DNA of 46,831 bases from CAYIHX01 sp964363305 (GTDB lineage Bacteria; Bdellovibrionota; UBA1018), in assembly GCA_964363305.1 (NCBI GenBank), contig CAYIHX010000031.1, forward strand, positions 1 to 46,831, written 5' to 3'. The position numbers and the translations under genes were made by a program. How positions within the stretch are numbered: position 1 is the first letter of the stretch; each line of letters starts with the position of its first letter. A model generated the notes under the pieces. The model did not search any database. It had not been told where the DNA came from and saw only the letters and a list, made by a program, of their open reading frames with translations. Shown here in pieces: positions 16,939 through 26,394 of this stretch.

Positions 16939-17884
16939 GCCAGCCTTGCCGCTTGATCCACGCGTAAATAGCGATGGAAACGAACCCCATACCGACGAGC
17001 GATGCGAAGAAACCGTAGCGCCAGCTCAGACCCGGCATCCATGTGAAGTTCATGCCGTAGATGCCCGCGATGAAATTCAACGGCAAAAAGAAGACGGAAG
17101 AAACCGTGAGAAGACGGACAATTTCATTGGTGCGATGGCTCGCCTCCGTCACCTTCTGAGAAGACAGCGAGATGTGCATTCCGAGCAGGGTCGAAGCATT
17201 GTCCAGCAAATCGTCCGCCTGGAAGTAAAGGCGCTCGGTCACCTCACGCACGGCCTGCAGCTGACTCTGCGGGACGTCGCTGCTTTGCTGAGCTAGACGG
17301 CCGAGAACGTCGCCCGATAACCTCAGCATCCGCCGAAACACGGCGCCTCTCCGTCGCAAAAAATACCCTTCTTGAATGGAATGACTTCCCTCTTCGGATT
17401 TTCCGAAAATGCGTGACTCCTGCTGCTCGAGCTGCGCCAAACTCCGCTCGATCGGCGTCTCGAAGGTCCGGACGGTCGCGAAAAGAAGCTCAAGCAAAAG
17501 ACCATTGGCCATCGAGGCATCCGTCTCGCAGCCTTCGACGCCTTTCTCATGCACCTTGCGCCGCAACTCCGCCAGAAAAGGCTGATCCTTGCGGTGGATC
17601 GTGATGACGAACTTATCTGAACGGAAGATGGCGATTTTCCGGGTCAACTCCTGGACTGTGTCGCCGACGTCATCCGCCTTCTCGTCAAAAGCCCGCAGCA
17701 CGATGAACGTCGCCGTCGGAAAGCGCTCCACCTTCGGCAAATGATCCGGTTCCAGCGACGCCCGCACCACCGTGCGAGGCAAATCATAGAGCTTCGCCAA
17801 CTGCTTTAATCCGGCCTCGGAGGGATTCGAAATATCAATCCACTGAAACCCTCCAGGAGGGGAATTCCAGATATTTTGGATCAT
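16931..17884 (-). CDS. CorA-family divalent cation transporter
   Basis: The 317-residue protein has a long cytoplasmic N-terminal domain, a helical stalk with many charged residues, and two C-terminal membrane helices (about 257-276 and 289-309) separated by the CorA signature GMNF at 277-280. The residue run YGMNF followed by a Pro-Gly turn is standard for Mg2+/Co2+ channels of this family; some members export Zn2+, so the ion is not certain. The start codon overlaps the stop of the upstream HD-GYP-like gene (ATGA), suggesting coupled translation. Confidence 0.93.
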   Translation of the reverse strand: MIQNIWNSPPGGFQWIDISNPSEAGLKQLAKLYDLPRTVVRASLEPDHLPKVERFPTATFIVLRAFDEKADDVGDTVQELTRKIAIFRSDKFVITIHRKDQPFLAELRRKVHEKGVEGCETDASMANGLLLELLFATVRTFETPIERSLAQLEQQESRIFGKSEEGSHSIQEGYFLRRRGAVFRRMLRLSGDVLGRLAQQSSDVPQSQLQAVREVTERLYFQADDLLDNASTLLGMHISLSSQKVTEASHRTNEIVRLLTVSSVFFLPLNFIAGIYGMNFTWMPGLSWRYGFFASLVGMGFVSIAIYAWIKRQGWLK

Positions 17885-19239
17885 TTAGGGCCTATCTCGC
17901 TCATGTCGAGATGTTCGATCGCGGCGAAAATCTTTCTGAACTGATTGGTCGTATACTTCGCCTTCTTCTCCGCGATGAACTCTTTCACATCGAACTCCAC
18001 TCCCCTTTTCAGCGCCATTTTAGCCATATCGTGGGCGACGATAAAAACGCAAGCCAACGGCGCGATGTGATTCGAGGTGAGTTTACGGGGAAAGCCCGTT
18101 CCATCGGGCAGTTCGTGATGCTGCCCGACAATCACATCGACATCAGGCGGAACCTCCTGAAATTGCCGCGCGAGCTCAGCCGCCTTCTGGGGATGATTCC
18201 TGAACTCCTTCTCTTCTTCCTCACCGAAGCCTTTCTTGCGGACGTCCTCCAGGGTTTCACATTCAGCCAGATCGACGTTCTGTAGCGCAATGTCATGCAT
18301 GAACGCCGCCATCGTGATCTTCTGAAAGGTGCCCTCAGACGCCCATTCCAGATGGAAGGCGATCGCGCATCCCATATAGGAGGTCAGCGTGCTGTGCGTC
18401 GAAATGTACTCCCCTTCAAAAAGGTTGAGCCTTCCCAGAATCTGACCGAGGTTCGGGCTCTTGCCCATGGACTTCACGGTCATCTTCATATGGTGGCGAG
18501 CCATCACCTGGACATCTTTCGTGAAACCGATCGTATTCGCCAGCTCTTGCACCGTTTCGTAAATAGCGCCGTTGATCTGAGACATCTCTTCCATCGAGAT
18601 ATTCGAGGCCCGGGCCACTATTTTTTGCAGATCCATGTTGTACTTATCGATGAATTCCTTCGTCTCATCACGCCGAAGGTAAAGATACTCGACGCCTTTA
18701 CGAATCGTGTACTTCTCCATGTCGGCGAACTCGAAACGATCGCCTTCCTTAAAGAGCTTGAGAAATTTTTTATCCGACAGTCGGATAAAAACATTCGCCT
18801 TGAGTGGACATACTCCCAGCAGAAGCTTCGTACGAATTTTTACGTACTCACCCAAGGCCTCGTCCGTGGCGGACGTCGCAAGGAGCGAGCCCTTGTCGAT
18901 TAATCGTTGGATCGAGCCAAGAAGATTATTAATGAGCTGATTTCGATCGACCACGCTCAAAACATGCCAACCCACCGGCGGTTCGTGGACTGGTTTGCTG
19001 TCGACGCATAATATACAGGGCAAGGCGCCGGCCTGCTGCTGGAAGGTCTCGAAGTCCTGAACAGATCCCTGCTGCAGATCGCAGACGATCAAGTCGATCT
19101 CATCCTTGATTCGATCGAGCTCGACTTTCGCCTTCTTGAAGTTGGCCGCCTCGGTAATCTTGGCACCAAAAGTACTTTCAAGCGCGAAGACGACCTTCTC
19201 CCGAACGGTCGATGAATCTTGAACGAGAAGAATATGCAT
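17881..19239 (-). CDS. REC domain plus unconventional HD-GYP-type phosphohydrolase domain
   Basis: The 452-residue protein begins with a receiver-like domain (1-115) that keeps D8 and the likely phosphoacceptor D54 in VCDLQQG. A middle domain (about 140-200) resembles the beta-rich segment that precedes many HD-GYP domains. Residues about 215-450 form the HD module with H282, HD at 315-316, HHE at 374-376 and GTGFP at 380-384. In canonical cyclic-di-GMP phosphodiesterases this last motif is G-x-G-Y-P; here Tyr is Phe, and the HD motif is followed by IALQ instead of IGK. A solved Bdellovibrio HD-GYP also lacks the Tyr, so this may be a lineage form. Likely role: degrading or sensing a cyclic dinucleotide. 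Coupled to the CorA-like gene by 4 bp. Confidence 0.85.
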   Translation of the reverse strand: MHILLVQDSSTVREKVVFALESTFGAKITEAANFKKAKVELDRIKDEIDLIVCDLQQGSVQDFETFQQQAGALPCILCVDSKPVHEPPVGWHVLSVVDRNQLINNLLGSIQRLIDKGSLLATSATDEALGEYVKIRTKLLLGVCPLKANVFIRLSDKKFLKLFKEGDRFEFADMEKYTIRKGVEYLYLRRDETKEFIDKYNMDLQKIVARASNISMEEMSQINGAIYETVQELANTIGFTKDVQVMARHHMKMTVKSMGKSPNLGQILGRLNLFEGEYISTHSTLTSYMGCAIAFHLEWASEGTFQKITMAAFMHDIALQNVDLAECETLEDVRKKGFGEEEEKEFRNHPQKAAELARQFQEVPPDVDVIVGQHHELPDGTGFPRKLTSNHIAPLACVFIVAHDMAKMALKRGVEFDVKEFIAEKKAKYTTNQFRKIFAAIEHLDMSEIGPK

Positions 19240-19387
19240 GCTCTCTCAAGGATAACACCCGATGAAAAAAGTGCCCACAATCCTTTCGGTCTCTTGCGTC
19301 AATTCGTAGCCGCACCCAACCCTCACTCCGAATTTTCATGCAATCGTGAAGAAGTAAGAAGGAGGAGGATGAGTGATCGAGCGGGAA

Positions 19388-21061
19388 TCAATCTCGCTGA
19401 GAAACCGCCAGGCGCGCATTCAGTAACTTCCCGGAGCGAACCTTCCCCGCCAAGGCTGGCACATCATGCCCAGCCGCGATCAAACGGGCCTTGAGCTGAA
19501 CCAGAGACTCCTGCGGGTGGAGACTCTTCACCAACGCAGCCACTCCGGCCGTCACCGGGGTCGCCATGGAAGTGCCCATCTGCCCCACGTACAGCTTTCT
19601 CCCCGGCAGGTAATACGCCGACATCAACGGCCCCTGCCCCGCAGCAGGATCGCCCCCCGGAGCGGCCACATCGACATTTTTGTCGCCAAAGTTCGAGTAA
19701 ACGGAGAGCGCACCATCGAAGCGGGTCGCGGCCACGGTCAGCTGGCCAGGCAACCCCAGCGCAGCCGGGTAGACCGGGCGCACATCGATGCTGAAGCCAT
19801 TGCCCTGCTCATCCCCATTACCGGCGGCCACGACAAACAGCGATCCCCGCGACGTCGCATATTCAATCGACTCGCGAATACTCGTGAACTCATCGCTCTC
19901 GCCACCGAACGATGCGTTGATCACGTCCGCGCCGATCTGGCCTGCAAACCGAATCGCCGCAACAAGGGACGAAAGATCCCCGCCGCCCATCGAATTCAAA
20001 GCCTTGATGGGAATAATCGTTGCTTCAGGAGCAATCCCCATCACGGCAGAGGCCGAAAGTCCCGCTACGTGGGTACCGTGGCCATGGTCGTCAAAGGGTC
20101 GAGCCGTAGGCAACCAGAAGTTAGAGCCGATGAGCGCACCGTTCGCATCGACCGCGACGTTCTGAGTCAAATCAGGGTGATTGAAATTCACCCCGGTATC
20201 GATGACCGCCACCGTCACGCCCTTGCCCCGAGTCACGGCCCACGCCGCCTCGGCCTCGATCACACCGAGATGAACGAACTTGCTTCGATCTGATGCATCA
20301 AAATGACGCGCAGCATGAGTTCCAGCAAACTCCTCACTGGTGGTCACTCCGAAGCGAAAAACGCGCCCCAGACAGCGACCATCGCCACGAGCCGCGACGA
20401 TCAGCACGTCATATGAGCCCGGAATATCCGTGGTCACTTCGAACTCTGTGCCCGTCTGCTCGACGTGGTGATAGCGTGACTCGGTCGGCCCGCTGGCAAT
20501 CCAGAAAAAAGTCACAGGAGCAGCGTTCTTTTCGCGAACCATGAGGGAGAACGAGGAACCCAGGGTCGCTACGCCGCGATCGAAAGTATCCGGGCCGCCC
20601 TTTGAAAGCCCCAGTTGGATGGCGAGTGTCGGATCGCGGGTCGTGCATTTCATGCCCTCCGCCGCATCATCCGCAAAGGCCTCGAGCTGCCTGCGGCTTC
20701 CATTCAACAAATGGGGGAAGTAGACATTCTCTTCGACTGTGGCCGAAGGGAGAATCGCCACCACTTCGTCCTGGCTGGCTCCGAAAACTTCAACAACGCC
20801 GACCGCTTCGCTGACCACACGAACGCGAGCTCCGATGTCAGAGGCCCAAGACTCTAACGCACCGATCTGCTGGTGCAGTTCGTCCGGAGTACCCTTCAAC
20901 GTGACCAGCTTCCCGGTTTCAATCGGAGCCGTCTGAGGAACTCGAGACTCGAGAATGGAAACCTTCTGATAAGGACCGCAGCCCGAAATCAGCGCGATGC
21001 TCATTGCAGAAAAGAAGAACGAAACACCGAGCCGAAGCGGCCCCTTCGTCAACTGAGTCAT
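19388..21061 (-). CDS. Subtilisin-like (S8) protease lipoprotein
   Basis: The 557-residue protein has a lipoprotein signal with lipobox ISGC (C28). Residues about 50-116 look like an I9-type inhibitor prodomain. Residues 117-260 have no clear family. The catalytic domain starts near 270: D288 in AVIDTG, H328 in DDHGHGTHVAG, N382-A-S-F region as the oxyanion strand, and S498 in MGTSMATP. Being a lipoprotein, the enzyme is expected on the outer membrane, facing the periplasm or surface. It likely degrades extracellular or prey protein after self-removal of the prodomain. The gap 19240-19387 downstream contains nothing recognisable. Confidence 0.92.
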   Translation of the reverse strand: MTQLTKGPLRLGVSFFFSAMSIALISGCGPYQKVSILESRVPQTAPIETGKLVTLKGTPDELHQQIGALESWASDIGARVRVVSEAVGVVEVFGASQDEVVAILPSATVEENVYFPHLLNGSRRQLEAFADDAAEGMKCTTRDPTLAIQLGLSKGGPDTFDRGVATLGSSFSLMVREKNAAPVTFFWIASGPTESRYHHVEQTGTEFEVTTDIPGSYDVLIVAARGDGRCLGRVFRFGVTTSEEFAGTHAARHFDASDRSKFVHLGVIEAEAAWAVTRGKGVTVAVIDTGVNFNHPDLTQNVAVDANGALIGSNFWLPTARPFDDHGHGTHVAGLSASAVMGIAPEATIIPIKALNSMGGGDLSSLVAAIRFAGQIGADVINASFGGESDEFTSIRESIEYATSRGSLFVVAAGNGDEQGNGFSIDVRPVYPAALGLPGQLTVAATRFDGALSVYSNFGDKNVDVAAPGGDPAAGQGPLMSAYYLPGRKLYVGQMGTSMATPVTAGVAALVKSLHPQESLVQLKARLIAAGHDVPALAGKVRSGKLLNARLAVSQRD

Positions 21062-21119
21062 GAGATTTTCCCCACACTCACCTAGCCCCTTGCATCCCGC
21101 GCGGCCTTACGGTGCCCTA

Positions 21120-21146
21120 GAAAACCGAAACTCGTTTTTGGTTTTC
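21120..21146. promoter_or_regulatory. Hairpin in the divergent S8 / DHS-like intergenic region
   Basis: GAAAACC (21120-21126) pairs with GGTTTTC (21140-21146), and the pairing continues imperfectly inward (AAAC against GTTTT), leaving a very small loop. It lies 59 bp upstream of the protease start and 140 bp upstream of the DHS-like start. It may be an operator or a leader hairpin of the protease. Nothing else was recognised in the 224-bp gap apart from a TATGAAT box near 21228 and the ribosome site of the next gene. Confidence 0.35.
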
Positions 21147-21285
21147 AGAATTCCCCCGGTGAAGCCCCCCCACGGGACGCCATCAAGAAGCCTACTTCTT
21201 GCGCCTTTTGCTTCGCGAGTCAATCGGGGTATGAATTTTTTTCCTGTCTTGCCGCTCTGAACTGGCCTCTGCTAAGGAGCCCTCT

Positions 21286-22260
<975 letters not shown>

Positions 22261-22262
22261 GC

Positions 22263-22279
22263 GGGGGCCGGGAGCCCCC
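22263..22279 (+). terminator. GC-rich stem-loop directly after the DHS-like gene
   Basis: GGGGGC (22263-22268) pairs with GCCCCC (22274-22279) around a five-base loop, starting two bases after the stop codon. A T-tract is missing, so it is not a classical intrinsic terminator, but it may pause polymerase or protect the 3' end of the mRNA. Confidence 0.5.
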
Positions 22280-22291
22280 CTCCTCTGCGAA

Positions 22292-22360
22292 GGAGATCAA
22301 ACATCAACTTCCGGACAGAGGATCAGGTCATTCGTCACCGGAAGTTGATGTTTGATCTCC
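22292..22360. terminator. 23-bp perfect inverted repeat between convergent genes
   Basis: The arms 22292-22314 and 22338-22360 are perfectly complementary for 23 bp, with a 23-base loop and further imperfect pairing outside. It lies exactly between the convergent DHS-like and M3 peptidase genes, so it may work as a bidirectional terminator or double-stranded mRNA end. There is no T-tract on either side. Such length is more than a terminator needs, so a repeat element or protein site is an alternative. Confidence 0.6.
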
Positions 22361-22378
22361 CTTGCGGATAAGCGGGAT

Positions 22379-24394
22379 CTACAACAGCCCATCCCGCCGC
22401 AGCATCGCGTCGGGATCGGGTGCGCGTCCCCGGAAGCGCTTGTAAAGCGTCAGTGGGTGCTCGCTGCCGCCCTTCTCTAAGATCTCTTGGCGAAAGCGGC
22501 GCCCGGTCTCTTCGTTGAAGAGGCCTTTCTCGAGAAACGCCTCGAAGGCGTCGGCAGCCAGGACGTCCGCCCAGGCATAACTATAGTAACCAGCGGCGTA
22601 TCCTCCGCCGAAGATGTGCCCGAAGAAACTGGAGATTCCGGTCCCCTCGACATACGGCAAAAGCGCTGCATGCGCGCGGACGTCTGCTTCCAGTTTTTCG
22701 ATCGACCCAAAACGGGCAGGGTTCCCGCCGTGCCAAGCCCAATCGAGGTACGCAAACAACATCTGCCGCATGACGAACAACCCTTTCAGGAATTGTTCCG
22801 ATTTTTTCAGCTTTTCAAGCAGTGGGCGACCGGGTTTCTCGCCCGTCTTCCAATGCCGAGCATAAGTTTCGACGGCATCGGGCTCGGAAGCCCACCCCTC
22901 CAACAGCTGCGAGGGCAACTCCACAAAATCCCAATAAACATTGGTCCCCGCCACGGCTCGATGTCGTCCCTTCGAGACGAGAAGATGCATGGCATGCCCG
23001 GTCTCATGAAATAACGTGCTCAACTCTTGCGGGCTCAGCAGCGAAGGGTGCTCACCCACGGGGCGCGGGAAATTACAGACCAAGGCGACATGAGGGCGCT
23101 CCGCCTTTCCGCCGACCATGCCTTGATCGCGGTAGTGAGTCATCCACGCGCCTGAATTCTTAGTCTCCCGCGGAAAAAGATCAACGTACAGCAGCCCGAG
23201 GTACTCGCCCGACGAGTCGGATATCTCGTATACCTGAACCTCTTCCTCGTAGGCCGGTATATCGGCCCTCAGTTTCCACCGTATACCGAAAACTTTCCCG
23301 GTGACGAGCTGAACTCCTTCCAGGGCGGCCGCCAAGGGAAGAAACGGCTTCAGCTCCTCCTCGTCGAAGTCGAGTTTCCGTTTGCGCAATTTTTCCGTGT
23401 AATAGGCCACGTCCCAGGACTGCATTTCCGATCCGAGACCGCTCAAGGTTCGGAGTTCGTTCACCTCCCGCTCGGCGGGAGGCCGAGCCTTTGTGGTGAG
23501 TCGCTCCAGAAACTTCTCCACGACCTCCGGCTTCTCGGCCATGCGGTCCTCCAACGTGAAGTGCGCGTGCGAATCATAACCCAGCAGCCGCGCGCGGTCG
23601 TGCCGAAGCTGGCCGATTCGCCAGGCGACGGGACGATTATCCAGCAGGCCTCCGATGCAACGGGAGTTCGCCGCTTTCCATACCTTCTCGCGCAGGTCGC
23701 GACGATCCGCGAACATCAAAAACGGCGCGAAGCTCGGATAGGCGAGAGAAACCAGCCAGCCCTCTTTGCCCTTCTTGCCCGCGGCCTCGCACGCGGCGAG
23801 TTTCCAACCCGCGGGAAGCCCGGCAACCTCCTCCTCGGCCGTGAGCACCAGCTCAAAACCCTTCGTGGCCGCCAGGGATTGGTCCTCATACTGGCGAACG
23901 AGTTGCGTCACCTCGAGATCGATCGCGCGGATCTTCGCCTGCCCCTCGGGCGGAAGGCCCACGCCGTTCTGGACAAATTCTCGGTGCGTACGCTCCAGGA
24001 GCTCGACGTCTTCGACGGAAAGGCCTGAGCGATCGACGCGGAAAACTGCATCGATCTGACGAAAAAGGTCGGCATCAAGCGTGACATCGCTCGAGAACCG
24101 CGTGAGAAGCGGCTGCACTTCCTTGGCGATCGCCTGGAGTGTCTCCGTCGACTTGACCCCCAGAAGATTGGAGAGCAGGCCGTTGGCCAGGTCGACCTCT
24201 TCCGTCGCCTCCTCCAAAGCCAGCACCGTGTTCGCGAACGTCGGAGGACTGATAGCGTCCTTGATCCGTGCAATTTTTTTTTGCGCAAGCCCGATGGCGA
24301 TCAAAACCGACTCACGGAGGTCCTGCTCGGTGAAAGATGAAAAATCAATCGCGTTAAAAGGAAGCCCTGACACCTGAAAAATAGACGAACTCAT
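22379..24394 (-). CDS. M3-family oligopeptidase (thimet oligopeptidase/PrlC-like)
   Basis: The 671-residue soluble protein has the M3 zinc site: H463-E464-T-G-H467 with the downstream third ligand E492 in FVELPSQ. Size and the C-terminal motifs (a Tyr/Gly-rich GGGYAAGYYSYAWADVLAADAF stretch) match the oligopeptidase A/Dcp/thimet group. These cytosolic enzymes cut short peptides, including leftovers from larger proteases and signal peptides. No signal peptide is present. The gene is monocistronic; the DUF454 gene is divergent, its ATG only 28 bp away, so their promoters must be compact or lie inside the coding regions. Confidence 0.94.
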   Translation of the reverse strand: MSSSIFQVSGLPFNAIDFSSFTEQDLRESVLIAIGLAQKKIARIKDAISPPTFANTVLALEEATEEVDLANGLLSNLLGVKSTETLQAIAKEVQPLLTRFSSDVTLDADLFRQIDAVFRVDRSGLSVEDVELLERTHREFVQNGVGLPPEGQAKIRAIDLEVTQLVRQYEDQSLAATKGFELVLTAEEEVAGLPAGWKLAACEAAGKKGKEGWLVSLAYPSFAPFLMFADRRDLREKVWKAANSRCIGGLLDNRPVAWRIGQLRHDRARLLGYDSHAHFTLEDRMAEKPEVVEKFLERLTTKARPPAEREVNELRTLSGLGSEMQSWDVAYYTEKLRKRKLDFDEEELKPFLPLAAALEGVQLVTGKVFGIRWKLRADIPAYEEEVQVYEISDSSGEYLGLLYVDLFPRETKNSGAWMTHYRDQGMVGGKAERPHVALVCNFPRPVGEHPSLLSPQELSTLFHETGHAMHLLVSKGRHRAVAGTNVYWDFVELPSQLLEGWASEPDAVETYARHWKTGEKPGRPLLEKLKKSEQFLKGLFVMRQMLFAYLDWAWHGGNPARFGSIEKLEADVRAHAALLPYVEGTGISSFFGHIFGGGYAAGYYSYAWADVLAADAFEAFLEKGLFNEETGRRFRQEILEKGGSEHPLTLYKRFRGRAPDPDAMLRRDGLL

Positions 24395-24421
24395 CTCGTC
24401 AGCCTACCATGAAGGAAGACC

Positions 24422-24811
24422 ATGGCACTGCATCATCGTCAGCTCGCAAAGGGATTTTGGGTCGTACTGGGAACGGTCAGCCTCATCACGGGCACGATCG
24501 GCATTTTCCTCCCGCTCCTTCCGACGACTCCATTCCTCCTTCTCACCGCTTTCTGTTACGCGCGAGGAAGCGAGAAACTGCATTCCTGGCTGCTCTCCCA
24601 CCGCCAACTGGGCCCCCCCATTCACGACTGGCAAAAACGGCGAGTGATTCGCCTCCGCACCAAAATTTTCGTCTCTTTCCTGATGGCCGGCAGCCTCTCC
24701 TTCCCCCTGTACTTCGTCCCGACCGTGCCCATCGCCGCGCGCCTGGTCATCGGCCTCTTCTGTGGCTCGGTGCTGCTCTTTATTTGGATGCAGAAGAGCG
24801 GAGAGGGGTAG
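24422..24811 (+). CDS. DUF454 (YbaN-like) inner-membrane protein
   Basis: The 129-residue protein starts with a hydrophobic helix and the family hallmark GTIGIFLPLLPTTPFLLLTAFCYARGSEKLHSWL, where the PLLPTTPF loop and the CYARGS run are typical of DUF454/YbaN. Two more helices follow in the C-terminal half. The function of the family is not established. It is divergent from the M3 peptidase and followed by a stem-loop. Confidence 0.9.
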   Translation: MALHHRQLAKGFWVVLGTVSLITGTIGIFLPLLPTTPFLLLTAFCYARGSEKLHSWLLSHRQLGPPIHDWQKRRVIRLRTKIFVSFLMAGSLSFPLYFVPTVPIAARLVIGLFCGSVLLFIWMQKSGEG

Positions 24812-24814
24812 GCG

Positions 24815-24836
24815 GAGGGGATGAAATGATCCCCTC
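24815..24836 (+). terminator. Stem-loop after the DUF454 gene
   Basis: GAGGGGAT (24815-24822) pairs perfectly with ATCCCCTC (24829-24836) around a six-base loop, four bases after the stop codon. The run that follows (TGGTTT) is only weakly T-rich. A transcription end for the DUF454 gene is likely, since the next gene has its own 125-bp upstream region. Confidence 0.5.
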
Positions 24837-24961
24837 TGGTTTCAACCCCGAACCACTTACTCATGACCGTCACCATAAAAAGATGCGTCTCGGGCGAGAG
24901 CCTACTAACCCTACTCTTGAAATATCCAAATGAACGAAAACTCAACCTTCAGGAGTATCTC

Positions 24962-25489
24962 ATGCGAATCAGCATAATCAGTGCCCTTCTGCTTCTCTCG
25001 GCGTCTCCGGCTTTTGCCTCTGACCAGGCCTTCAGCACCCTGCAACTACCGCAGATCGAAAATAGCCAGTCGTCAGCCCTCAGCAACGAAGACGCCTTCA
25101 ATCACGCGACGCTTCCCACTTACGGCCAGGTTCTCGGCTGGTGGAGCGGCCGCCTGGAGGCCTTCGGCCGCGTGACCAATGCCCTCCTCGTCGTGCGAGA
25201 AGTAGGGAATCAGCACCAAATCCTGGTCCTCCACTCGAACGCCCCCGAACCAGACTACTTCGATCATCCGAGCCCTGACCTGATCCAAGAGATTCAACAG
25301 CACCTGGATGGGGGACCCTTTGCCCCCTCGACAGAAGCAGACGGCAGTCTGGTCGGAACCTACGATCGGACTGAGTATTCAGTACGAATCAATGCCGAAG
25401 GCACGCCCGTATTCAGGCTTTATACCCGGGGTAGCCCGATCAGCAGTGGTATCGGCTTCGGACTCGCCGTCGTCAAAGTGCACCCCTAG
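24962..25489 (+). CDS. Secreted protein of unknown function
   Basis: I place the start at the ATG at 24962, preceded by CAGGAG at good spacing; the frame is open 33 codons further up but that part lacks a ribosome site and would bury the signal peptide. The 175-residue product has a signal peptide (residues 1-19, ending AFA before SDQAF) and no lipobox. The mature part contains a GWWSGRLEAFGRVTNALLVVREVGNQ stretch and ends with a short hydrophobic strand. No family was recognised. A GWWxGxxxGR-like pattern followed by an LVV strand also occurs in other exported proteins of Bdellovibrionota as far as I recall, but this is not certain. Probably periplasmic. Confidence 0.75.
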   Translation: MRISIISALLLLSASPAFASDQAFSTLQLPQIENSQSSALSNEDAFNHATLPTYGQVLGWWSGRLEAFGRVTNALLVVREVGNQHQILVLHSNAPEPDYFDHPSPDLIQEIQQHLDGGPFAPSTEADGSLVGTYDRTEYSVRINAEGTPVFRLYTRGSPISSGIGFGLAVVKVHP

Positions 25490-25545
25490 CGAGATTGCAA
25501 TGAGAAGCCGTATAAAATAGCGAACGGCGATGGTACGGGCAAGGC

Positions 25546-26394
25546 ATGGCAACCGTGATCTTTCATTACACCGAGCTGTCTCTGTTCTTAAGGGATGCTT
25601 GGCTAAATAAAAAGAAGCACAACGCCTCCTTCACGCTTCGCGCCTGGGCGCGGGCTCTAGGGATGGCGAGCCATGCCCCCCTCCAACTCGCGCTCGAGGG
25701 AAAAAGAGGGATTCCTTCCCGGTACATTCCTAAATTGATCAAAAGCCTCGAACTGAAGGGAGCGGAGCGCAGCTACTTTCAAACCCTCACTGACCTCTCC
25801 CGCGCCAAATCGCCGCAAGAACGGGCCTTTCACTTCGAACGGCTCGAAGAGCTCAGCCCCAGAGGCCTTCCCGGACGCGAAGAGCTGACGGAGCTTCGGT
25901 TTCTTTCAAATCCCTTGGATGCGGTGGTCGCGGAAATGACCGCGCTGCGAGGATTCAAGGCGACGGCCGAGTGGATTCAGCAGCGCCTGCGAATCTCCGC
26001 GACCCGCGAGCAGATTTCCGAATCCCTCGCGCGCCTGAAAAAACTTCAAGTCTTGCGAATCAGCCCCGAAGGCCTTTGTCTCGAAAAATCGAGCAGGCAC
26101 TTCACCACTCCTCCGGACTTTCGACATGCCGCGATTCAGGCGTTTCACCGAGAAGGAATGAAAATCTCCTCCGAGGCACTGGCGGAGGTCCCCATTGAAG
26201 AACGAGAATACGGCGCCTACGCCCTTCCCGTCCGAACCCGGGACATCCCGGAGCTTAAAGCGCACCTCCGCCGCGCCATTGCCGATGTCATCGCGCGCTT
26301 CGAAGCGGAGACGCACAACGCTCAGGGCGCGGAAGTCCATCTCCTCAGCCTGCAATTCTGCCCCGTCACTCGGGAGAAAACAAAAAACCCATGA
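25546..26394 (+). CDS. TIGR02147/DUF4423-family regulator
   Basis: The 282-residue protein matches the TIGR02147 family, known mainly from Bdellovibrionota and Fibrobacteres. The N-terminus has the characteristic FLRDAW...KKKHNASFTLRAWARALG segment, a helix-turn-helix-like unit in which residues about 25-60 would contact DNA. The long C-terminal part, with LSNPLDAVVAEMTALRGF and IEEREYGAYALPV, corresponds to DUF4423. A transcription-factor role is inferred from the fold; targets are unknown. A TATAAA box lies at 25511, 35 bp upstream, but a matching -35 is not seen. The stop overlaps the next start by 4 bp, so the regulator heads a four-gene unit. Confidence 0.88.
   Translation: MATVIFHYTELSLFLRDAWLNKKKHNASFTLRAWARALGMASHAPLQLALEGKRGIPSRYIPKLIKSLELKGAERSYFQTLTDLSRAKSPQERAFHFERLEELSPRGLPGREELTELRFLSNPLDAVVAEMTALRGFKATAEWIQQRLRISATREQISESLARLKKLQVLRISPEGLCLEKSSRHFTTPPDFRHAAIQAFHREGMKISSEALAEVPIEEREYGAYALPVRTRDIPELKAHLRRAIADVIARFEAETHNAQGAEVHLLSLQFCPVTREKTKNP

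Noticed and set aside
19466..20293. 275-codon plus-strand frame inside the S8 protease
   Set aside because: Antisense to the catalytic triad region, no recognisable features.
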